From Pseudonocardia benzenivorans CB1190 (GTDB taxonomy: Bacteria > Actinomycetota > Actinomycetes > Mycobacteriales > Pseudonocardiaceae), in contig NC_015312.1 of the NCBI RefSeq assembly GCF_000196675.2, forward strand, positions 3,038,001 through 3,102,000: a stretch of 64,000 nucleotides of DNA, in the 5' to 3' direction. This document shows, one piece after another, positions 8,447 through 15,417 of this stretch. The notes beneath the pieces are model-generated. The model ran no database searches and was not told where the DNA came from. It saw only the letters and a list, made by a program, of their open reading frames with translations. A program made the position numbers and the translations under genes. How positions within the stretch are numbered: position 1 is the first letter of the stretch; the number at the start of each line of letters is the position of its first letter.

Positions 8447-10626
8447 CGGGTGGCCGCCTCGACCCGCTGCAGCACCAGCACCGACCGGGCCGGGACGACC
8501 TGCACGGCGCCGGACGCGACGGTGTCCGGCTGGGCGGCCACGGTGCCGGGCGCCGTCGCGAGCGACGTGACCTCCCCGGTGGCCGAGTCGACCACGACGG
8601 CCCACCGGGTCCCGAACTCGGCGGGCGGCAGCGTCGCCTCGATGTCCTCCCAGTGCGCGTTGAGCATGATCAGGAACGAGTCGTCGGTGACACGCTCGCC
8701 GCGGTGGTCGGCCTCGGTGATGCCGTCGCCGTTGAGGAACACGACGACGCACTTGCCGAAGCCGGAGTCCCAGTCGTGCTCGGTCATCTCCTCACCCGAC
8801 GGCGCGAACCACGCGATGTCGGGCAGCGCGGTGCGCACGTCGGGTGTGCCCCGCGAGCGCCGGGGACGGATCGGCCTGCCGGCGAAGAACCGCCGCCTGC
8901 GGAACACCGGGTGCGCGTGCCGCAGCGCGGCCACCCCACCGGTGAAGCCGACCAGTGCGGCGTTCTTGCCCGCGAGCGACCAGTCCATCCAGGCCGTCTC
9001 GTTGTCCTGGCAGTAGACGTTGTTGTTGCCGCCCTGGGTCCGCCCGAGCTCGTCGCCGTGTAGCAGCATCGGCACGCCCTGGGACAGCAGGAGCGTCGTG
9101 ATGAAGTTGCGCTGCTGGCGGGCCCGCAGCGCCAGCACGTCCTCGTCGTCGGTCGGGCCCTCGACGCCGCAGTTCCACGACCGGTTGTGGCTCTCGCCGT
9201 CGTTGCCGTCCTCGCCGTTGGCCTCGTTGTGCTTGTCGTTGTAGGAGACCAGGTCGGCGAGGGTGAAACCGTCGTGCGCGGTGACGAAGTTGATCGACGC
9301 GTAGGGCCGGCGGCCGTCGGCCTGGTAGAGGTCGGAGCTGCCCGTCATGCGGGAGGCGAACTCGCCGAGGGTGCCCGGCTCGCCGCGCCAGAAGTCGCGG
9401 ACGGTGTCGCGGTACTTGCCGTTCCACTCCGTCCACAGCGGCGGGAAGTTGCCGACCTGGTAGCCGCCCGGGCCGACGTCCCACGGCTCGGCGATGAGCT
9501 TGACCTGCGAGATCACCGGGTCCTGCTGGACGAGATCGAAGAACACGCTCAGCCGGTCGACGTCGTAGAACTCGCGCGCCAGCGTCGAGGCCAGGTCGAA
9601 GCGGAAGCCGTCGACGTGCATCTCGGTCACCCAGTACCGCAGCGAGTCCATGATCAGCTGCAGGGTGTGCGGGTTGCGGACGTTGAGCGAGTTCCCGGTG
9701 CCCGTGTAGTCCATGTAGTACCGCTGGTCGTCCTCGACGAGCCGGTAGTAGGCGTGGTTGTCGATACCCCGCATGGACAGCGTGGGGCCCATGTCCGAGC
9801 CTTCGGCCGTGTGGTTGTAGACCACGTCGAGGATGACCTCGATGCCCGCCTCGTGCAGGTCGCGCACCATCGCCTTGAACTCCTGCACCTGGTTGCCGGC
9901 GCGGCCCGAGGCCATCGCGTAGGCGTGGTGCGGGGCCAGGAAGGCGATCGTGTTGTAGCCCCAGTAGTTGGCCAGACCGCGCTGCTCGAGATGGTGGTCG
10001 GTGATGAACTCGTGCACGGGCATGAGCTCGACCGCCGTGATCCCCAGCAGCTGCAGGTGCTCGATCATCGCCGGGTGCGCGAGACCGGCGTAGGTGCCGC
10101 GCAGCTCCTCGGGGACGTCGGGGTGGTTGATCGTCAGCCCGCGGACGTGCGCCTCGTAGACGATCGTCTCGTGGTAGGGCACCCGCGGCGGCCGGTCCGA
10201 ACCCCAGTCGAAGTACGGGTTCACGACGACGGACTTGGGCACGAAGGGCGCCGAGTCGCTGTCGTTGCGCTCGTCGGGCTCGCCGAACCGGTAGCCGAAC
10301 ACGGCCTCGTCCCAGCGCACCGGCCCGTCGACGGCCTTGGCGTACGGGTCGATCAGCAGCTTGTTGGGGTTGCAGCGCAGGCCGCGAGCCGGGTCGTACG
10401 GGCCGTGGATCCGGTATCCGTAGTGCTGGCCGGGCTCGATCCCCGGCAGGTAGCAGTGCCAGACGAACCCGTCGACCTCCGTGAGGCGGACGCGGGTCTC
10501 CTCGCCGTCGTGGTCGAACAGGCACAGCTCGACGCGCTCGGCGACCTCCGAGAAGATCGCGAAGTTCGTCCCGGCGCCGTCGTAGCTGGCGCCCAACGGA
10601 TAGGCGCTACCGGGCCACGGCCGCAT
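8443..10626 (-). CDS. glgX: Glycogen debranching enzyme GlgX/TreX
   Basis: 727 residues, GH13 isoamylase-type debranching enzyme that hydrolyses alpha-1,6 branches of glycogen to give linear maltodextrins. The CBM48 domain is at residues about 10-110 (PWPGSAYPLGASYDGAGTNF). The barrel has VILDVVYNHTAEGS, the nucleophile Asp in DGFRFDLAS near 340, the acid/base Glu in LIAEPWDVG near 380 and Asp in NFVTAHDGFT near 450. MLLHGDELGRTQGGNNNVYC is typical of GlgX. As first gene of the operon with treY and treZ it supplies their substrate. Two palindromes lie about 130-160 bp upstream. Confidence 0.95.
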   Translation of the reverse strand: MRPWPGSAYPLGASYDGAGTNFAIFSEVAERVELCLFDHDGEETRVRLTEVDGFVWHCYLPGIEPGQHYGYRIHGPYDPARGLRCNPNKLLIDPYAKAVDGPVRWDEAVFGYRFGEPDERNDSDSAPFVPKSVVVNPYFDWGSDRPPRVPYHETIVYEAHVRGLTINHPDVPEELRGTYAGLAHPAMIEHLQLLGITAVELMPVHEFITDHHLEQRGLANYWGYNTIAFLAPHHAYAMASGRAGNQVQEFKAMVRDLHEAGIEVILDVVYNHTAEGSDMGPTLSMRGIDNHAYYRLVEDDQRYYMDYTGTGNSLNVRNPHTLQLIMDSLRYWVTEMHVDGFRFDLASTLAREFYDVDRLSVFFDLVQQDPVISQVKLIAEPWDVGPGGYQVGNFPPLWTEWNGKYRDTVRDFWRGEPGTLGEFASRMTGSSDLYQADGRRPYASINFVTAHDGFTLADLVSYNDKHNEANGEDGNDGESHNRSWNCGVEGPTDDEDVLALRARQQRNFITTLLLSQGVPMLLHGDELGRTQGGNNNVYCQDNETAWMDWSLAGKNAALVGFTGGVAALRHAHPVFRRRRFFAGRPIRPRRSRGTPDVRTALPDIAWFAPSGEEMTEHDWDSGFGKCVVVFLNGDGITEADHRGERVTDDSFLIMLNAHWEDIEATLPPAEFGTRWAVVVDSATGEVTSLATAPGTVAAQPDTVASGAVQVVPARSVLVLQRVEAATR

Positions 10627-10752
10627 GAGTTCCTCGTTCCCCGGCCGCGGCCGGACTGTCGGTTCGGACTGACAAGTGCCCCGAAACCCGGCGTCCCATG
10701 CCGCTCGCGGGGTGTGACCGGCGCGACGGCCGGGCGGCGGGGCGTGCTCGGG

Positions 10753-10788
10753 GTGTCCGCGGACACGCTACCGGTGTCGACCGACACC
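10753..10788 (-). promoter_or_regulatory. Two operator-like palindromes around a -10 hexamer
   Basis: GTGTCCGCGGACAC (10753-10766) is a perfect 14-bp palindrome. GGTGTCG-AC-CGACACC (10773-10788) has 7-bp arms. Both fit GTGTC-N4-GACAC, and their centres are 21 bp apart, two helical turns. On the minus strand TAGCGT (10770 down to 10765) falls between them and could be the -10 of the glgX operon. Binding at both sites would cover the promoter, as a repressor would. Confidence 0.5.
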
Positions 10789-10823
10789 GCGCCGCGCCTG
10801 CGGCACCCGAGCCGGTGTCCGCC

Positions 10824-10857
10824 GAGGCGCGCAACCGAGCGAGGCGCGCAACCGAGC
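10824..10857. repeat. 17-bp tandem duplication
   Basis: GAGGCGCGCAACCGAGC occurs twice head to tail (10824-10840 and 10841-10857). Confidence 0.85.
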
Positions 10858-10971
10858 GGGCCGCAGCGGCAGCGCTCGCCACGGTCCGCGCCGGCGGCGC
10901 TCGCCCGGGGCCGCGCCGCGGCGGCGGACGGGCCGGTGCCGGCCGTCCGGCGCGGACGCGGGCCGGGACGC

Positions 10972-11436
10972 TCAGCCCGCGAGCCGGGCGGGGAAGCCAC
11001 CGGTGGCGATCGGGCCCCAGCGGACCGGCGTGACGCGGATCAGCGCCTTGCCCTGGGAGACCATCGCGGCGCGGTACTCGTCCCAGTCGGAGTGCTCGCC
11101 CGCGACCGCCCGGAAGTAGTCGACCAGCGGTTCGACGGCCTCGGGCAGCGTCACCAGCTCGGCGTCCCCGTCGATCTGCACCCACGGGCCGTTGAACTCG
11201 TCGGACTGGACCATGACCGGGGCCCTGCCGGTCCGGGCGACGTTGACCGACTTCGCGCGCTCGGGGTAGGTCGCGACGACGAGCCGGCCCTGGGCATCGA
11301 CCCCGCCGGTCACCGGCGAGAGCTGCGGGGACCCGTCGACACGCGTCGTGAGCAGGACGAACCGGTGCCGTGGCCGGACGAAGTCGAGCAGGCCGTCGAG
11401 GTCGACCCTCGTGTTCGTGGCGATGGTGCGCGGCAT
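10972..11436 (-). CDS. PPOX-class F420/FMN-dependent oxidoreductase
   Basis: 154 residues with the split-barrel fold of the pyridoxamine 5'-phosphate oxidase-like superfamily. LLDFVRPRHRFVLLTTRVDG and the strand LVVATYPERAKSVNVARTG are typical of actinobacterial PPOX-class enzymes that use F420 or FMN. AALIRVTPVRWGPI-like sequence near the end is KALIRVTPVRWGPI. The substrate cannot be told from sequence. A TAGGCT hexamer 6 nt before the ATG suggests a leaderless message, divergent from the HIT gene. Confidence 0.85.
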   Translation of the reverse strand: MPRTIATNTRVDLDGLLDFVRPRHRFVLLTTRVDGSPQLSPVTGGVDAQGRLVVATYPERAKSVNVARTGRAPVMVQSDEFNGPWVQIDGDAELVTLPEAVEPLVDYFRAVAGEHSDWDEYRAAMVSQGKALIRVTPVRWGPIATGGFPARLAG

Positions 11437-11442
11437 GGGCCG

Positions 11443-11448
11443 AGCCTA
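11443..11448 (-). promoter_or_regulatory. -10 hexamer TAGGCT, leaderless-type
   Basis: Ends 6 nt before the oxidoreductase ATG at 11436. Confidence 0.45.
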
Positions 11449-11481
11449 GGCCGCGCCATCGGTCCGCGCCGCGCCGACGGG

Positions 11482-11487
11482 TAGGGT
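11482..11487 (+). promoter_or_regulatory. -10 hexamer TAGGGT, leaderless-type
   Basis: Lies 8 nt before the HIT-protein ATG at 11496; divergent from the oxidoreductase promoter about 35 bp away. Confidence 0.45.
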
Positions 11488-11495
11488 CCGCGGTG

Positions 11496-11924
11496 ATGAG
11501 CACCCTGTTGACGAAGATCATCGACGGTGAGCTGCCCGCCCGGTTCGTCTGGTCCGACGACACGTGCGTCGGTTTCCTCTCGATCAACCCGCTCGGGCCC
11601 GGGCACACGCTGGTCGTGCCGCGCGCCGAGGTCGACCACTGGGTCGACGCCGAGCCCGCGCTCGTCGCGCACCTCACCCAGGTCTCCCACACGATCGCGC
11701 AGGCGGTGCAGTCGGTGTGGGCGCCGCCGCGCGTCGGACTGGTCGTCGCCGGGTTCGAGGTCCCGCACCTGCACGTGCACGTCTTCCCCGCGTGGGACAT
11801 GGCCGCGTTCGACTTCGCGAACGCCGCCAAGACGGTCGACGACACCGAGCAGGACGCGCACGCCGGATCCCTGCGCGCCGCGCTGCGCGACGCCGGTCAC
11901 GGCGCCCACGTGCGCGACGCCTGA
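11496..11924 (+). CDS. HIT family nucleotide hydrolase/transferase
   Basis: 142 residues. The histidine-triad motif HLHVHVF is near residue 92, preceded by GLVVAGFEVP; the N-terminal strand is TKIIDGELPARFVW and the conserved LGPGHTLVVPRAEV is near residue 35. HIT proteins hydrolyse nucleoside phosphoramidates or dinucleoside polyphosphates. The ATG at 11496 is preferred to longer frames because the family starts just before KIIDGE. The following phosphatase gene begins 2 bp after the stop, so the two form a small operon. Confidence 0.93.
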   Translation: MSTLLTKIIDGELPARFVWSDDTCVGFLSINPLGPGHTLVVPRAEVDHWVDAEPALVAHLTQVSHTIAQAVQSVWAPPRVGLVVAGFEVPHLHVHVFPAWDMAAFDFANAAKTVDDTEQDAHAGSLRAALRDAGHGAHVRDA

Positions 11925-11925
11925 C

Positions 11926-12555
11926 GTGCAGCTCGTCCTCGTCCGCCACGCCCTGCCGACCAGGATCCAGCCCGGCACGGTGAACGTCGCGGGAGCCGCC
12001 GACCCCGCCCTCACCGAGCTCGGCCACCGGCAGGCCGCCACCCTAGTCACGGCGCTCGCCGGCGAGCCCGTCGAGGGCGTCTACAGCAGCACGATGACCC
12101 GGGCCGTGCAGACGCTCGCGCCGCTGGCCGCCGCACTGGGCCTCGAGCCCGTGCGCCGCGCCGACCTCGCCGAGTACGACGTCGACGACCCGCACTACGT
12201 GCCGGTCCACGAGATGGCGCGGCTCGACCCGGCGACGTGGGAGCGGCTGCGCGCCGGGCTGCTGCCCGCGCACGTCGACGTCCCCGCGTTCCGCGCCCGC
12301 GTCGTCGCGGCGATCGAGGCGGTCGCGGAGGCCCATCAGGGCGTCTCGACCGCCGTCGTCGTCGCCCACGCCGGCGTGATCAACATCTATCTCGCGCATC
12401 TGCTCGGCGTCGAACGGGAGCTGCCGTTCCCGCTGGACTACACCGGGATCACCAGGGTCCTGTGCGGGCGCGACGGCCGCCGGACGGTGCGCAGCGTCAA
12501 CGAGATCGGACACGTCGCACCACTGCTGGCCGAGGTCGCCGCCGTGCGTGGTTGA
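11926..12555 (+). CDS. Histidine phosphatase family protein
   Basis: 209 residues. The catalytic RHA motif (LVLVRHALPTR) is at residues 5-9; the typical motif is RHG, and Ala replaces Gly here. TELGHRQAATL, SSTMTRAVQTLAPLA and the second catalytic His in VVVAHAGVINIYL are all present, so the active site looks intact. The family removes phosphate from small metabolites; the substrate is unknown. The GTG start is 2 bp after the HIT gene stop. Confidence 0.9.
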   Translation: MQLVLVRHALPTRIQPGTVNVAGAADPALTELGHRQAATLVTALAGEPVEGVYSSTMTRAVQTLAPLAAALGLEPVRRADLAEYDVDDPHYVPVHEMARLDPATWERLRAGLLPAHVDVPAFRARVVAAIEAVAEAHQGVSTAVVVAHAGVINIYLAHLLGVERELPFPLDYTGITRVLCGRDGRRTVRSVNEIGHVAPLLAEVAAVRG

Positions 12556-12692
12556 CGGCCGCGCGGTCGGGTGACGTCCCGCACGACGGTGTCACAGGGT
12601 CGTGACCAGCCGCGTTCAGGTCAATACGCTCGGTGCCCGACGATCTCCGGTCGCCATGGCGGCGCCGGACCCGGGGGGAGAGTGCCGTCGCG

Positions 12693-14000
12693 ATGACCGG
12701 TCGGCTCGGGGCTGACGGCGGGGACGCCCGCCGGCCACTCGACGCCGCGGCACTCCCGCAGGCCGGCGACGATCCCGAGGCCGCCCCCTCGGGAAGACAC
12801 GCTCGCTCCGTCTTCGCGGTACGTGAGTTCCGCAGCCTGTGGGGCGCCGAGCTCGTCTCCGCCGTCGGCGACCAGCTCGCGCGGCTCGCGCTCGCCGTCC
12901 TCGTCTACGCGCAGACCTCGTCGGCGGGACTGTCCGCCCTGGTCTACGCCCTGACCTTCCTGCCCGCGATGCTCGGCGGCATCCTTCTGGCCGGCCTCGC
13001 CGACCGCTACCGCAGGCGCGAGCTCATGGTGCTGGTCGACCTCCTGCGCGCCGGGCTGGTCGTCCTCATGGCGGTGCCGTGGCTGCCGTTGGGCGCGCTC
13101 TGCGGGGTGCTGGTCGTCGTCGTGCTGCTGTCGTCGGTGCACAGCGCGGCCCAGGCCGCCCTGCTGCCGCTCGTGCTTCCCGGCGAACGGTACGAACGGG
13201 GCCTCGCGGTCCGCCAGATCACCGCGCAGGCGGTCCAGCTCGCGGCCTTCGCGGGTGGTGGTGCGCTGCTCGTCGCGGTGCCCCCGCGCACGGCGCTGCT
13301 GCTCAACGCCGTGAGCTTCCTGATCTCGGGGGTCGTACTGCGACTGGGCGTCGCGTCGCGGCCCGCTCCGGTCCCGCCCGCCGACGACGGCACCGGACCC
13401 CGCTCCGTGGTGCACGACGGCATCACCGCGATCCGCGAGATCCTCGCCGATCCCGCGCGGCGCACGCTGCTGGGCCTGGTGCTGCTGGTCAGCGTCTACG
13501 TCGTCCCGGAGGCGATCGCCGCGCCGTACGCGTCGGCGCTGGGCAACAGCCCCTTCGGCACCGGCCTGCTCATGGCCGCCGACCCCGCGGGCAGCGTGAT
13601 CGGGGCCTTCGCGTTCCAACGGCTGGTCCCGGCGCGGCTGCGCTCCCGGCTGATCGGTGTGCTCGCCGTGCTCGCCGGCTTCCCGCTGATCGCCTGCGTC
13701 TCCCAACCGGGGCTGTGGGCGTCGGTCGCCCTGTGGGTCGTCTCCGGCGCCCTGTCCACCGCGTTCATGGTCCAGGCGCAGGCGCTGTTCGTGCGGGCCA
13801 CCCCCGACGCCCGGCGCGGCAGCGTCGTCGGCGTCGCGGCGTCGTGCCTGCTCGCGGCCCAGGGGGTGACGGTGTTCCTCGGCGGTGTGCTCGCCGACCA
13901 CACCGGGCCCGCGATGACGGTCGCGATCGCGGGTGCCGTCGGGACCGTTCTCGCGGTGGGTGGGGCCGTCGCGTGGCGGTCGGCCCGGGTGGGGGGCTGA
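12693..14000 (+). CDS. MFS transporter, exporter type
   Basis: About 435 residues with roughly 12 hydrophobic segments, the first starting FRSLWGAELVSAVGDQLARL and the MFS cytoplasmic loop motif LADRYRRRELMVL after helix 2-3. It resembles MFS exporters of the EntS/MFS_3 type, for which the substrate cannot be read from sequence. I chose ATG at 12693, preceded by GGGGGGAGAG, over the in-frame GTG at 12633. It is convergent with the micro-ORF array, whose last copy ends 140 bp past this stop, so it could export the array's product, but that is speculation from position only. Confidence 0.85.
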   Translation: MTGRLGADGGDARRPLDAAALPQAGDDPEAAPSGRHARSVFAVREFRSLWGAELVSAVGDQLARLALAVLVYAQTSSAGLSALVYALTFLPAMLGGILLAGLADRYRRRELMVLVDLLRAGLVVLMAVPWLPLGALCGVLVVVVLLSSVHSAAQAALLPLVLPGERYERGLAVRQITAQAVQLAAFAGGGALLVAVPPRTALLLNAVSFLISGVVLRLGVASRPAPVPPADDGTGPRSVVHDGITAIREILADPARRTLLGLVLLVSVYVVPEAIAAPYASALGNSPFGTGLLMAADPAGSVIGAFAFQRLVPARLRSRLIGVLAVLAGFPLIACVSQPGLWASVALWVVSGALSTAFMVQAQALFVRATPDARRGSVVGVAASCLLAAQGVTVFLGGVLADHTGPAMTVAIAGAVGTVLAVGGAVAWRSARVGG

Positions 14001-14057
14001 CGGGGCGTCCGGTGGTCGTGCCCGCCGGGGGAGCGGGCCGGTCCGGCGTCCGGTCGT

Positions 14058-14076
14058 CCGGAGGTTCGGTCTCCGG
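14058..14076 (-). terminator. Weak hairpin beyond the micro-ORF array
   Basis: CCGGAG (14058-14063) and CTCCGG (14071-14076) with a 7-nt loop, in the 140 bp between the last micro-ORF and the MFS gene. It is the clearest short hairpin I see where the minus-strand array transcript would end. Confidence 0.3.
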
Positions 14077-14140
14077 TCCGGTCGGGCCGTCGGGACGGGC
14101 CCTCACGGACGCCGTCGGGGGAAGGGTCGGGATCGGCACG

Positions 14141-14161
14141 TCACCAGCTCTTGTTCCGCAC
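14141..14161 (-). CDS. Micro-ORF 1, MRNKSW
   Basis: GTG start; Arg is CGG (unique in the array), Ser is AGC. Ribosome-binding site GAGGAG 5 nt upstream. Last and most isolated copy on the transcript, 79 bp beyond copy 2. Confidence 0.7.
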   Translation of the reverse strand: MRNKSW

Positions 14162-14240
14162 GGTCACTCCTCGGTTCGGGGCGCGGTGGTTCGGGGCGGG
14201 GTCGGGGTCGGTCGTCCGGAGCGGACTTTCGCGACGGGGT

Positions 14241-14261
14241 TCACCAGGACTTGTTGCGCAC
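14241..14261 (-). CDS. Micro-ORF 2, MRNKSW
   Basis: GTG start, Ser TCC, ribosome-binding site GAGAGGA 6 nt upstream. Confidence 0.7.
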   Translation of the reverse strand: MRNKSW

Positions 14262-14298
14262 GGGGCGTCCTCTCGGTCGTGGGTCGTGTGGGGCGTGT

Positions 14299-14319
14299 TC
14301 ACCAGGACTTGTTGCTCAC
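14299..14319 (-). CDS. Micro-ORF 3, MSNKSW
   Basis: GTG start, second codon AGC (Ser instead of Arg), penultimate Ser TCC; AAGGAG 5 nt upstream. Confidence 0.7.
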   Translation of the reverse strand: MSNKSW

Positions 14320-14357
14320 CGGAGCTCCTTCGGGTCGCGGGTCGGCGGTCGGGACGG

Positions 14358-14378
14358 TCACCAGGACTTGTTGCGCAC
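14358..14378 (-). CDS. Micro-ORF 4, MRNKSW
   Basis: GTG start, Ser TCC, GAAAGGAG 6 nt upstream. Confidence 0.7.
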   Translation of the reverse strand: MRNKSW

Positions 14379-14413
14379 GTCGCGCTCCTTTCGGACGGGT
14401 CTGCTCGGGTGGG

Positions 14414-14434
14414 TCACCAGGACTTGTTGCGCAT
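14414..14434 (-). CDS. Micro-ORF 5, MRNKSW
   Basis: ATG start, Ser TCC, GAGAGGAG 7 nt upstream: one of the best initiation contexts. Confidence 0.75.
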   Translation of the reverse strand: MRNKSW

Positions 14435-14477
14435 CTGCGGGCTCCTCTCGTGGGTCGGCGGGTCGGGCGGGCGTTGC

Positions 14478-14498
14478 TCACCAGCTCTTGTTGCGCAC
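14478..14498 (-). CDS. Micro-ORF 6, MRNKSW
   Basis: GTG start, Ser AGC, GAGAGGAG 6 nt upstream. Confidence 0.7.
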   Translation of the reverse strand: MRNKSW

Positions 14499-14535
14499 GT
14501 CGCGCTCCTCTCGGATCGGGCCTGTTCGGGGTCGG

Positions 14536-14556
14536 TCACCAGCTCTTGTTGCGCAC
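14536..14556 (-). CDS. Micro-ORF 7, MRNKSW
   Basis: GTG start, Ser AGC, GGAAGGAG 7 nt upstream. Unit nearly identical to copy 16. Confidence 0.7.
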   Translation of the reverse strand: MRNKSW

Positions 14557-14594
14557 CTGCGTGCTCCTTCCGTCGGCGGGTGGTCGGGCGGTGG

Positions 14595-14615
14595 TCACCA
14601 GCTCTTGTTGCTCAC
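14595..14615 (-). CDS. Micro-ORF 8, MSNKSW
   Basis: GTG start, second codon AGC, penultimate Ser AGC; GAGGAGGAG ends 3 nt upstream. Unit nearly identical to copy 15. Confidence 0.7.
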   Translation of the reverse strand: MSNKSW

Positions 14616-14658
14616 GGGCTCCTCCTCGGGTCCTGGGCCTGCGGGGTGGTCGGGCGGG

Positions 14659-14679
14659 TCACCAGCTCTTGTTGCGCAC
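14659..14679 (-). CDS. Micro-ORF 9, MRNKSW
   Basis: GTG start, Ser AGC, GAGAGGA 6 nt upstream; first half of the first 124-bp dimer. Confidence 0.7.
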   Translation of the reverse strand: MRNKSW

Positions 14680-14719
14680 GGGGCGTCCTCTCGGTCGTGG
14701 GTGGCGTTTCGTGGGCGTC

Positions 14720-14740
14720 TCACCAGGACTTGTTGCGCAT
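14720..14740 (-). CDS. Micro-ORF 10, MRNKSW
   Basis: ATG start, Ser TCC, GGAAGGAG 7 nt upstream. Confidence 0.75.
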   Translation of the reverse strand: MRNKSW

Positions 14741-14782
14741 CTGCGTGCTCCTTCCGGGTCGTGGGGCGGGTGGCCTCGGTGG

Positions 14783-14803
14783 TCACCAGCTCTTGTTGCG
14801 CAC
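14783..14803 (-). CDS. Micro-ORF 11, MRNKSW
   Basis: GTG start, Ser AGC, GAGAGGA 6 nt upstream; second dimer. Confidence 0.7.
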   Translation of the reverse strand: MRNKSW

Positions 14804-14843
14804 GGGGCGTCCTCTCGGTCGTGGGTGGCGTTTCGTGGGCGTC

Positions 14844-14864
14844 TCACCAGGACTTGTTGCGCAT
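14844..14864 (-). CDS. Micro-ORF 12, MRNKSW
   Basis: ATG start, Ser TCC, GGAAGGAG 7 nt upstream. Confidence 0.75.
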   Translation of the reverse strand: MRNKSW

Positions 14865-14906
14865 CTGCGTGCTCCTTCCGGGTCGTGGGGCGGGTGGTCT
14901 CGGTGG

Positions 14907-14927
14907 TCACCAGCTCTTGTTGCGCAC
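14907..14927 (-). CDS. Micro-ORF 13, MRNKSW
   Basis: GTG start, Ser AGC, GAGAGGA 6 nt upstream; third dimer. Confidence 0.7.
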   Translation of the reverse strand: MRNKSW

Positions 14928-14967
14928 GGGGCGTCCTCTCGGTCGTGGGTGGCGTTTCGTGGGCGTC

Positions 14968-14988
14968 TCACCAGGACTTGTTGCGCAT
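14968..14988 (-). CDS. Micro-ORF 14, MRNKSW
   Basis: ATG start, Ser TCC, GGAAGGAG 7 nt upstream. Confidence 0.75.
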   Translation of the reverse strand: MRNKSW

Positions 14989-15029
14989 CTGCGTGCTCCT
15001 TCCGGGTCGTCGGGCGGTGGCCTCGGTCG

Positions 15030-15050
15030 TCACCAGCTCTTGTTGCTCAC
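15030..15050 (-). CDS. Micro-ORF 15, MSNKSW
   Basis: GTG start, second codon AGC, penultimate Ser AGC, GAGGAGGAG ends 3 nt upstream. Confidence 0.7.
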   Translation of the reverse strand: MSNKSW

Positions 15051-15093
15051 GGGCTCCTCCTCGGGTCCTGGGCCTGCGGGGTGGCGGGGCGGG

Positions 15094-15114
15094 TCACCAG
15101 CTCTTGTTGCGCAC
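15094..15114 (-). CDS. Micro-ORF 16, MRNKSW
   Basis: GTG start, Ser AGC, GGAAGGAG 7 nt upstream. Confidence 0.7.
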   Translation of the reverse strand: MRNKSW

Positions 15115-15152
15115 CTGCGTGCTCCTTCCGTCGGCGGCTGGTCGGGCGGTGG

Positions 15153-15173
15153 TCACCAGCTCTTGTTGCGCAC
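15153..15173 (-). CDS. Micro-ORF 17, MRNKSW
   Basis: GTG start, Ser AGC, GAGAGGA 6 nt upstream. Confidence 0.7.
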   Translation of the reverse strand: MRNKSW

Positions 15174-15212
15174 GGGGCGTCCTCTCGGTCGCGGGTGGTG
15201 TGTGCGGGTGCC

Positions 15213-15233
15213 TCACCAGGACTTGTTGCGCAC
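15213..15233 (-). CDS. Micro-ORF 18, MRNKSW
   Basis: GTG start, Ser TCC, GGAAGGAG 6 nt upstream. Confidence 0.7.
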   Translation of the reverse strand: MRNKSW

Positions 15234-15273
15234 CGGGCACTCCTTCCGGGTCGTCGGTCAGCGGTCAGGGCGG

Positions 15274-15294
15274 TCACCAGCTCTTGTTGCGCAC
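15274..15294 (-). CDS. Micro-ORF 19, MRNKSW
   Basis: GTG start, Ser AGC, CAGGAG 5 nt upstream. Confidence 0.7.
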   Translation of the reverse strand: MRNKSW

Positions 15295-15335
15295 GGGCAC
15301 TCCTGTTCGGTGGGCGGACGGCTGGGCGGCTCGGG

Positions 15336-15356
15336 TCACCAGCTCTTGTTGCGCAC
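15336..15356 (-). CDS. Micro-ORF 20, MRNKSW
   Basis: GTG start, Ser AGC, GGAAGGA 7 nt upstream. Confidence 0.7.
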   Translation of the reverse strand: MRNKSW

Positions 15357-15396
15357 GGCGACGTCCTTCCTGGAGGGCGGTCGGATCGGGTGGTTC

Positions 15397-15417
15397 TCAC
15401 CAGCTCTTGTTGCGCAC
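15397..15417 (-). CDS. Micro-ORF 21, MRNKSW
   Basis: GTG start, Ser AGC, CGGAG 6 nt upstream; first copy of the dense array on the transcript. Confidence 0.7.
   Translation of the reverse strand: MRNKSW

Larger units (their letters stand above)
10627..10971. other. 345-bp gene-free region upstream of glgX
   Basis: Holds the tandem palindromes at 10753-10788 with a TAGCGT hexamer between them, a further GGTGTCC half-site near 10813, and a 17-bp direct repeat at 10824-10857. I see no credible ORF. It is bounded by the 3' end of the oxidoreductase gene and the 5' end of glgX, so its regulatory content most likely serves the trehalose operon. Confidence 0.6.
14141..15417 (-). repeat. Tandem array of 21 six-codon ORFs (MRNKSW family)
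   Basis: Twenty-one units of about 60 bp (range 56-64, apart from 100 bp between the last two) on the minus strand. Each unit holds a Shine-Dalgarno sequence (GGAAGGAG, GAGAGGAG or a variant), a start codon usually 5-7 nt later, five further codons and a TGA stop, then about 40 nt of variable GC-rich spacer. Eighteen encode M-R-N-K-S-W and three (14299, 14595, 15030) M-S-N-K-S-W. Across these 21, starts are GTG in 17 and ATG in 4, and the serine codon is AGC in 13 and TCC in 8. Codons AAC, AAG and TGG never vary. Units at 14659-14782, 14783-14906 and 14907-15029 form a 124-bp dimer repeated three times. The plus strand also reads open here but only as a GC artefact. Confidence 0.92.

Noticed and set aside
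10353..11000. 215-codon minus frame upstream of glgX
   Set aside because: Covers the operator palindromes and overlaps glgX in another frame; composition is Arg/Pro-rich.
14141..15417. CRISPR array
   Set aside because: Repeats are about 21 bp plus a semi-conserved SD region, spacers are themselves related and GC-rich, and no cas genes are present.
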